Shown here: positions 59,601-64,000 of the stretch, piece by piece
How the letters are laid out: the number at the start of each line of letters is the position of its first letter
Numbering within the stretch: position 1 is the first letter of the stretch
Assembly: GCA_002839435.1 (NCBI GenBank)
Contig: PGYA01000014.1
Location: 1 to 64,000 of the forward strand
DNA from: Candidatus Riflebacteria bacterium HGW-Riflebacteria-2
GTDB taxonomy: Bacteria > Muiribacteriota > Ozemobacteria > Ozemobacterales > Ozemobacteraceae
Direction of reading: 5' to 3'
DNA length: 64,000 nucleotides
Notes under the pieces: generated by a model
The model's input: only the letters and a program-made list of their open reading frames with translations
Told to the model about the DNA's origin: nothing
The model's database searches: none
Program-made: the position numbers and the translations under genes

Positions 59601-59754
59601 TTATCACATCAGGCTGCTCGCATTTTGCTTTTTCAATGCCCTCTGAACCCGATCTGGCGCTGATAACAGTGAATTCCGGCAGCACCGACTTGAATGTCGC
59701 TGCAAGTTCTTCCTGGCCGGGGCTCTTGTCGTTTATCAGCAGCGCTTTTGGCAT
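56623..59754 (-). CDS. Hybrid histidine kinase: pseudo-receiver, four PAS, kinase, C-terminal receiver
   Basis: A 1043-residue kinase without membrane helices. The receiver-like domain at 1-125 is degenerate: the Asp is Gly54 (VIMLGMSIPDMDG) and the usual Lys is Ser107 (LLASPVDP). PAS domains lie at about 150-272, 280-400, 405-525 and 530-655; the last has a CKNCPSS cluster. The HisKA motif is intact (GRLAGGVAHDFNNMLG, His679), the ATPase region shows NLCVNARDAI, DNGGGM and LGTGLGLATVYGI, and the C-terminal receiver keeps Asp in LLLTDVIMPEMSG and Lys in IQKPF. It can accept and pass a phosphate. ATG 59754 is chosen because the residue before it starts no homologous sequence and GAGAGAGGA precedes it. 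The B12 sensor gene lies 69 bp downstream. Confidence 0.93.
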   Translation of the reverse strand: MPKALLINDKSPGQEELAATFKSVLPEFTVISARSGSEGIEKAKCEQPDVIMLGMSIPDMDGLDCCQSLRSDNATSHIPVILVTDGKTGTDTCIRGLAAGANSLLASPVDPGELICQIKVALRIKQAEDALCNEKQNLEDLIYKRTIALQESERKWRNILVNTPQIGISIDPQGQITFANKHFLNLTGWSRKEVIGMDWFEMFIPAEIRAEIRNVFLASISKENAFGHSTHENEILKRDGNRLSICWSNVATKNANGEIMDVTCLGVDITERIRAENTLRANKALLDTAGRVAHFGGWSVDLATNICTWSEEVAAIHEMPAGFSPTIEEAINFYTPECHGVITKVFKDCADKGIPYDEEHEILTGNGKRIWVRTTGQAVRDETGQIIKVEGSFQDISYRKKIESRLRQSEEKYRLIVENQTDLVVKVDPAGRFLFASPSYCRLFGKTEEELLGQQFMPLVHEDDQAATAEAMQALNTPPHTAYMEQRAMTAGGWLWLAWLDTAILDEHGKISAIIGVGRDINKRKQAEESLKTSKEQIRFQEELLKNAPMLTLFHDTEFNVIWHNKALEEVTGKSAEAINGKKCYEAWGLNEPCKNCPSSITFKTGEKGQGEIISGSGDDDSSRQHWDVRSTPVRNADGKIIGAIEIALDISERVRLTRQFIQAQKIESVGRLAGGVAHDFNNMLGVIIGFAEMGMDKVTRDNPLHSYLEEILKAAGRSRDITRQLLAFASRQTISPQTLDLNATVEGMLKMLRRLIGENIELIWKPAKYSCMVNMDPSQIDQILANLCVNARDAINNVGEIVIKTSLETIDDAVCAAKPNFMPGTFIRLSVKDNGGGMDKETMSKLFEPFFTTKAAGLGTGLGLATVYGITQQNHGFIEVTSTPGKGSNFDIYLPCDNNSEGNSEAEPTLTIPLGNNETILIVEDELPLLKMSQTMLEKLNYRILAAHTPGEGLRLAKEQGETIGLLLTDVIMPEMSGAELAKQILVLHPGIKVLFMSGYTADIIAPEGILEDGVHFIQKPFLIADLARKVYHVIHNGDTEQ

Positions 59755-59836
59755 CGGCAAAATCCTCTCTCGTTTTATACAATCATAGCATTGCGAAAAT
59801 TTAGATACAAGCACATCAAAAATTCTGGTTTTGTAG

Positions 59837-59864
59837 TTGGCCTGAATGAATAAAGTAGTATAAT
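59837..59864 (+). promoter_or_regulatory. Promoter of the pseudokinase/PBP-kinase operon
   Basis: TTGGCC (59837-59842), a 16-bp spacer and a perfect TATAAT (59859-59864) lie 37 bp before the ATG at 59902 in the 147-bp divergent gap. Confidence 0.6.
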
Positions 59865-59901
59865 GAGGGTAGAGTAAAGATAACAAATTGTTGAGGTTTT
59901 G

Positions 59902-61191
59902 ATGAAAGATACTGAAGCTGGCAAAATATTGTACCAGGACGAAGCAGCCGAACTGCGTCGGCAGCTTGCTGAGCTGACCGAACGTCTGGCAGCAGCTGAA
60001 AGCGCACGATTGCAGGAGAAAGAAAACCTGCTCGAACAGCTTGAACAGTCGCAGAAGGTCGAAGTCGTCGGTCGGCTGGCTGCTGGCGTGGCCAACGATT
60101 TCAGCAACATGCTCAGCGTGATTCTCGGGCATGTCGAGATTGCTTTGAGCTGGATCGATTCCACTCATCATCTGTATGAACATCTGCAGGAAATCTACAA
60201 GGCGGCCGAACATTCGGTCGATCTTACCAGACAGTTGTTGATCTTTGCCAGAAAACAGGCAAAAACTCGCGTTGTTCTAGATCTCAATGTCGCGATAAGC
60301 CAGATGCTCAAGCTTCTTCGTCGGCTTATCGGCATCAATATAGAACTGGTCTGGCGGCCATTTGCCGCTCCCTGCCTGGTGAACGCCGATGTGGTGCAGC
60401 TCAATCAGGTGCTGGTAAATCTTTGCGTTAACGCCTGCGAAGCGATAGAAGATGGCGGTGTTGTTACGATCAGCGTAGAACCACTTACTATTAGTACAGA
60501 ACAGTGTGAAAGTATTGAAAACAGTATACCTGGCGAATATGTCGTTCTTCGGGTTGCCGATACCGGCTGCGGAATGGATGAACAGGCGAGAAACAAGATT
60601 TTTGAGCCTTTTCATACGACAAAGGAACATGGCGTTGGTCTCGGGCTTCCAATCTGCCGGGAAATAGTCAGGCAAAATGGTGGATTTATTACAGTTAAAA
60701 GCATGCCAGGTCAGGGAAGCGAGATCAGCGTATTCGTGCCTCTCTATTCTGAGGTCAGAGATGGCAAACAATCTGAAAAGGTAATCACTCTGGATGCCCG
60801 GAGCAAGCCAGCAGTTCTGCTGGTTGATGATGATGTGGCCATGCTTGGCATGGTTCGTCGCATGCTGCAGAAGATGGGTTTTGAAGTGTTTTCAGTAGAA
60901 AGGCCTTCAGAAGCGTTAAACCTCATTAAAACAAACCCGACCAGGTTGGATCTTCTGCTGACCGATCTGGTGATGCCTGAGATGAATGGCAGGTCATTGG
61001 CCAAAGAGATCGCTGAATTGCGCCCCGAGATAAAGTGTCTGTTCATGTCGGGCTACGGCGAAAAAATAATAGCAAACCATGGTTTGATGGACAGCAATGT
61101 GAATTTTATTGCCAAGCCTTTTACGCGTGACGAATTGCTGGCAGCTGTTTCGAAAGTTATTGGTAATTGTCAGAATCTAACGGGGTCTTAG
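59902..61191 (+). CDS. Histidine-kinase-like protein with Asn in place of the phospho-acceptor His, plus receiver
   Basis: A 429-residue soluble protein: coiled coil (1-50), HisKA-like region, ATPase and receiver. The canonical GGVAHDFNN is here AAGVANDFSN, so the phospho-acceptor is Asn65 (codon AAC at 60094-60096). The ATP-binding boxes are preserved (NLCVNACEAIEDGG, VADTGCGMDEQ, GVGLGLPICREIV) and the receiver has Asp in LLLTDLVMPEMNG and Lys in IAKPF. It cannot autophosphorylate in the usual way, so it may be an allosteric or receiver-delivering partner. ATG 59902 has GAGG 5 bases upstream. The stop is 5 bases from the next kinase's ATG. Confidence 0.88.
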   Translation: MKDTEAGKILYQDEAAELRRQLAELTERLAAAESARLQEKENLLEQLEQSQKVEVVGRLAAGVANDFSNMLSVILGHVEIALSWIDSTHHLYEHLQEIYKAAEHSVDLTRQLLIFARKQAKTRVVLDLNVAISQMLKLLRRLIGINIELVWRPFAAPCLVNADVVQLNQVLVNLCVNACEAIEDGGVVTISVEPLTISTEQCESIENSIPGEYVVLRVADTGCGMDEQARNKIFEPFHTTKEHGVGLGLPICREIVRQNGGFITVKSMPGQGSEISVFVPLYSEVRDGKQSEKVITLDARSKPAVLLVDDDVAMLGMVRRMLQKMGFEVFSVERPSEALNLIKTNPTRLDLLLTDLVMPEMNGRSLAKEIAELRPEIKCLFMSGYGEKIIANHGLMDSNVNFIAKPFTRDELLAAVSKVIGNCQNLTGS

Positions 61192-61196
61192 AGGTC

Positions 61197-64000
61197 ATGC
61201 GGTTTTTTAGACCTGGTGCTCATATGGCGATATGCCGGGTGCTCGTCTGCATACTTTTTCTGCTGACCTTTTTAAGCGCAGCAGTCGATGCTCAGCCGGC
61301 AAATTCAGGCATATCCACTACCTTTCTGGCAGGTTGCGAGATTGATTATCCTCCTTTCTGCATGGTTCATGCTGACGGTAGGGCTGACGGATTTTCGGTC
61401 GAGCTGATGCGGCAGGCATTTGCCCGTATGGGTCACGAAGTTGCTTTTAAAACCGGCACCTGGACTCAGGTTCGCGACTTTATGGAACGTGGCGAAATCC
61501 AGGCTCTGCCGCTGGTTGGTCGCACTCCTGAACGCGAAGATCTTTATGATTTTTCGGTGCCATATCTGACCATGTATGGGGCAGTAGTGGTCAGGGCAGA
61601 TAATACTGATATAAAAGACTTCAGCGATCTGCGCGGTCGTCGCGTCGGAGTGATGCAGGGCGATAATGCCGAAGAGTTTCTACGACGAAGCGAACGTGGT
61701 ATTGATATATTTACCGAACCGACATTTACAGCCGCCTTTAATAAGCTTGCTGATGGTGATTATGACGCGGTTGTTATTCAACGTCTGGTTGCATTACGCC
61801 TGCTTGAAGAGACCGGCATCAAGAACCTTAAGGTCATCAATAAGCCGATTTATGAGTTTCGCCAGGAATTCTGCTTCGCAGTCGGCAAGGGAGACAGTAA
61901 AACTCTTGCCATTCTCAATGAGGGCCTGGCTTTGCTCCTGGCCGACGGTACTTTCCGCCACCTTCATGCCAGATGGTTTGCCAGTCTCGAAATTCCTTCT
62001 GCCCGCAGAATTATTGTTGGCGGCGATGCTAATTACCCTCCCTATGATTTTGTCGATGAAAATGGTCAGCCGGCCGGGTTAGCGGTCGATGTTACGCGGG
62101 CTGTTGCCAGAGCCGCCGGATTAGAGGTCGATACAAGGCTGGGTTATTGGCCAGAAACAATACATGATCTCGAAGCTGGCAAAATAGACGCGGTGATGGG
62201 CATGCTTTACTCGCCGGAACGCGATCTAAAATTCGATTTTTCTGCGCCACACATAGTTTGTGAATACGTCATCGCATATCACAGAGGAATCGTTGATCCA
62301 CCCAGGGATTTAAAAGACATCGAGGGCAGGAAAGTCATTGTCGTTGCCAGTGACATCATGCACGAAATGCTGCTTGCAAGAAAAAATGCCAGTAGTTTGA
62401 TCGTCGCCGACAATTTTGCCGAGGCCTTTACCTTGCTGCGCCAGGAAGCAGGCGCTGTAGTTCTTACGCCAAGGCTGGCAGCAATGTATTTCTTTGACAA
62501 AATGCATATCGATGACATCGAGTTGACAAAGAAGTCAGTCTACACAACTGAATATTGTTTTGCTGTTGCTAACGGGAATAAGGCATTGCTCGCCAAGTTT
62601 TCAGAGGGACTCAAAGCTATCGAAGCTTCTGGTGAATACCGCCAGATTCAGGAGAAGTGGCTGGGTGTTTATGGCATACCCGACAAGCAATACTCAGTTA
62701 TTCTCAGGCATCTGGCAACGGTGACTTTGCCATTGGTTGCCATACTGCTGCTGGTGTTCGCCTGGTCATGGACATTGCGCCGTCAGGTCGCTCGCAAAAC
62801 CATCGAACTGCAGGAGAGTGAAGCCTGCTTTCGTTCTCTGGTAGAAGGTGCCGCAACTGGCATCTGGGTTCAGCATGAAGACAAAATCATCTATCTGAAC
62901 GATCAGGCCTGCCGGCTTTTTGGCGCCGGCGATCATTCAGAACTTATGGGGCGGCGTATTTTTGACAATCTTTCTGATTCGTCGCGCGAAGAATTTGCTG
63001 CGGGCATCGCTTCGCTAACTGCTGACAGAAAGGCGCCGGCGGCGATAGAATTTGCACTTTTACGCCTTGACGGGAGCATTGTTCCGGTCGAGGCCACGCT
63101 GGCGCCGATAAAATACCTTGGCAAAAATTGCGTGCTGGTTTTTGTCAATGACATTTCCAGACGCAAAGAAGCAGAAGCAGAGATTGACCGTCTGACTGCC
63201 GCAGTTGAGCAGGTCGGCGAAGTTATTATAATTACCGATACCAACGCCATAATACAATATGCCAATCCGGCACTGGAAATCATGACAGGTTACAGCCGTG
63301 CCGAAGTGATTGGGCAGAAGACCAGCATTTTCAAAAGTGGCCAGCATAACCAGAAATACTACGAAGATCTATGGAGAACGATAAGCAGCGGGCAGACCTG
63401 GACAGGCCAGATGGTTAATCGCTGCAAAAATGGTGTTCTGATCGTTGAAGAAGCCACTATTTCACCGGTATTTGAGGGCGATCGGATTATCAGCTACGTA
63501 GCAGTCAAGCATGATGTCACCGAAACAATGAGTTTGAACGAGCAGCTGCAGCAGGCGAGAAAAATGGAAGCCATCGGCCAACTGGCCGGCGGCGTTGCTC
63601 ACGACTATAACAACATGGTTGGAGTCATTCTAGGTTATGCAGAGATGGCTAAGGATGAAGTACCGAAAGATATGCCGCTTCTTCAGGAATATCTTGCTGA
63701 AATTTATAAGGCTGCCCGGCGTTCTGCCGAAATAACCAGTCAGCTTCTGGCTTTTGCCAGAAAGCAGACGATTGCGCCCATAGTTCTCGACCTCAACGAT
63801 ACTGTCAGTGGCATGCTCAAAATGCTGAGCCGCCTGCTCGGCGAATCGATAGAAGTGTCGTGGGTGCCTGGCCCGGGGTTACTCAAGGTTAAAATGGACC
63901 CGACCCAGATCAACCAGATTCTTGCCAATCTTTGCGTTAATGCCCGTGATGCTGTTGGCGGCGGTGGAAAAATCGCGATTGAAACTGCCGAAGTTTCTTT
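61197..64000 (+). CDS. BvgS/EvgS-like sensor kinase with two periplasmic binding domains (3' end outside window)
   Basis: The reading frame stays open to the window end (934 codons). A signal/anchor lies at about 10-35. Two SBP_bac_3-type domains follow, about 45-265 (GCEIDYPPFCMVHADGRADGFSVELM) and about 270-490 (GGDANYPPYDFVDENGQPAGLAVDV). A membrane helix is at about 505-525 (TLPLVAILLLVFAWSWTL), then two PAS domains (540-660 and 662-775) and a HisKA with intact His802 in AGGVAHDYNNMVG; the ATPase domain is cut by the edge. Such kinases sense amino acids or other small ligands in the periplasm. It starts 5 bases after the pseudokinase gene, giving a probable functional pair. Confidence 0.93.
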   Translation, partial: MRFFRPGAHMAICRVLVCILFLLTFLSAAVDAQPANSGISTTFLAGCEIDYPPFCMVHADGRADGFSVELMRQAFARMGHEVAFKTGTWTQVRDFMERGEIQALPLVGRTPEREDLYDFSVPYLTMYGAVVVRADNTDIKDFSDLRGRRVGVMQGDNAEEFLRRSERGIDIFTEPTFTAAFNKLADGDYDAVVIQRLVALRLLEETGIKNLKVINKPIYEFRQEFCFAVGKGDSKTLAILNEGLALLLADGTFRHLHARWFASLEIPSARRIIVGGDANYPPYDFVDENGQPAGLAVDVTRAVARAAGLEVDTRLGYWPETIHDLEAGKIDAVMGMLYSPERDLKFDFSAPHIVCEYVIAYHRGIVDPPRDLKDIEGRKVIVVASDIMHEMLLARKNASSLIVADNFAEAFTLLRQEAGAVVLTPRLAAMYFFDKMHIDDIELTKKSVYTTEYCFAVANGNKALLAKFSEGLKAIEASGEYRQIQEKWLGVYGIPDKQYSVILRHLATVTLPLVAILLLVFAWSWTLRRQVARKTIELQESEACFRSLVEGAATGIWVQHEDKIIYLNDQACRLFGAGDHSELMGRRIFDNLSDSSREEFAAGIASLTADRKAPAAIEFALLRLDGSIVPVEATLAPIKYLGKNCVLVFVNDISRRKEAEAEIDRLTAAVEQVGEVIIITDTNAIIQYANPALEIMTGYSRAEVIGQKTSIFKSGQHNQKYYEDLWRTISSGQTWTGQMVNRCKNGVLIVEEATISPVFEGDRIISYVAVKHDVTETMSLNEQLQQARKMEAIGQLAGGVAHDYNNMVGVILGYAEMAKDEVPKDMPLLQEYLAEIYKAARRSAEITSQLLAFARKQTIAPIVLDLNDTVSGMLKMLSRLLGESIEVSWVPGPGLLKVKMDPTQINQILANLCVNARDAVGGGGKIAIETAEVS

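Noticed and set aside
56623..60213. Extra 153 N-terminal residues on the four-PAS kinase
   Set aside because: This part is antisense to the divergent pseudokinase, shows no domain, and the receiver-like fold begins exactly at ATG 59754.

Overview
This 64 kb window looks like the chromosome of a Gram-negative-type (diderm) heterotrophic bacterium with moderate GC. The diderm reading rests on an MlaE/F/D lipid-transport operon, a Wzx/Wzy/Wzz polysaccharide operon, many signal peptides and periplasmic sensor domains. The lineage cannot be fixed from sequence alone. The mix of genes (S55 peptidase, many PAS kinases, corrinoid proteins, PilX-like protein, O-GlcNAc-transferase fusion) would suit a little-cultured candidate phylum such as Riflebacteria, but that is a guess. 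No rRNA, tRNA, phage, IS or CRISPR was found.

Layout. 0-5.7 kb: the C-terminal end of an octapeptide-repeat protein faces a 1229-residue fusion of FkbM methyltransferase, TPR, SPINDLY-type O-GlcNAc transferase and a second methyltransferase; an exported protein of unknown function follows. 5.7-12.2 kb: MgtE with a PRC-barrel extension, methionine gamma-lyase, P5C dehydrogenase and an anchored unknown. 12.3-16.3 kb: beta-propeller protein, GNAT and a polytopic membrane protein. 16.4-22 kb: PilX-like protein, histidine kinase and NtrC-type activator in one operon, facing a periplasmic coiled-coil gene with a near-perfect sigma-54 promoter and two upstream palindromes. 22-33 kb: a nine-gene minus-strand polysaccharide operon (wzy, FdtA-GNAT, FemAB-like, FdtB, wzx, GT2, AsnB-like, GT4, wzz) apparently for a glycan with a 3-acylamino-3,6-dideoxyhexose. 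33-36 kb: ABC-2 transporter with a His-rich TPR protein. 36-46.7 kb: phosphodiester glycosidase-like protein, then an operon of S55 peptidase, mlaE, mlaF, mlaD, asparaginase, zinc-ribbon/TPR protein and an HExxH peptidase. 46.8-51.1 kb: housekeeping genes (purine nucleoside phosphorylase, prfA, prmC, tsaC) with a vapBC module between prfA and prmC.

51.2-64 kb is the most unusual part: a cobalamin-centred signalling island. On the minus strand lie a four-PAS hybrid kinase with a degenerate receiver, a CarH-like B12 sensor carrying the W-x9-EH light-sensing motif but no MerR domain, an overlapping SpoIIE phosphatase, and then, from a separate promoter, a methyltransferase-type corrinoid protein, a UroD/MtaA-family protein and a DUF1638-GAF-zinc-ribbon protein. 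Divergently, a kinase-like protein whose phospho-acceptor His is Asn is followed by a double-periplasmic-binding-domain kinase with an intact H-box, cut by the window end. I infer that cobalamin state (light or methyl-group supply) feeds a SpoIIE or phosphorelay output.
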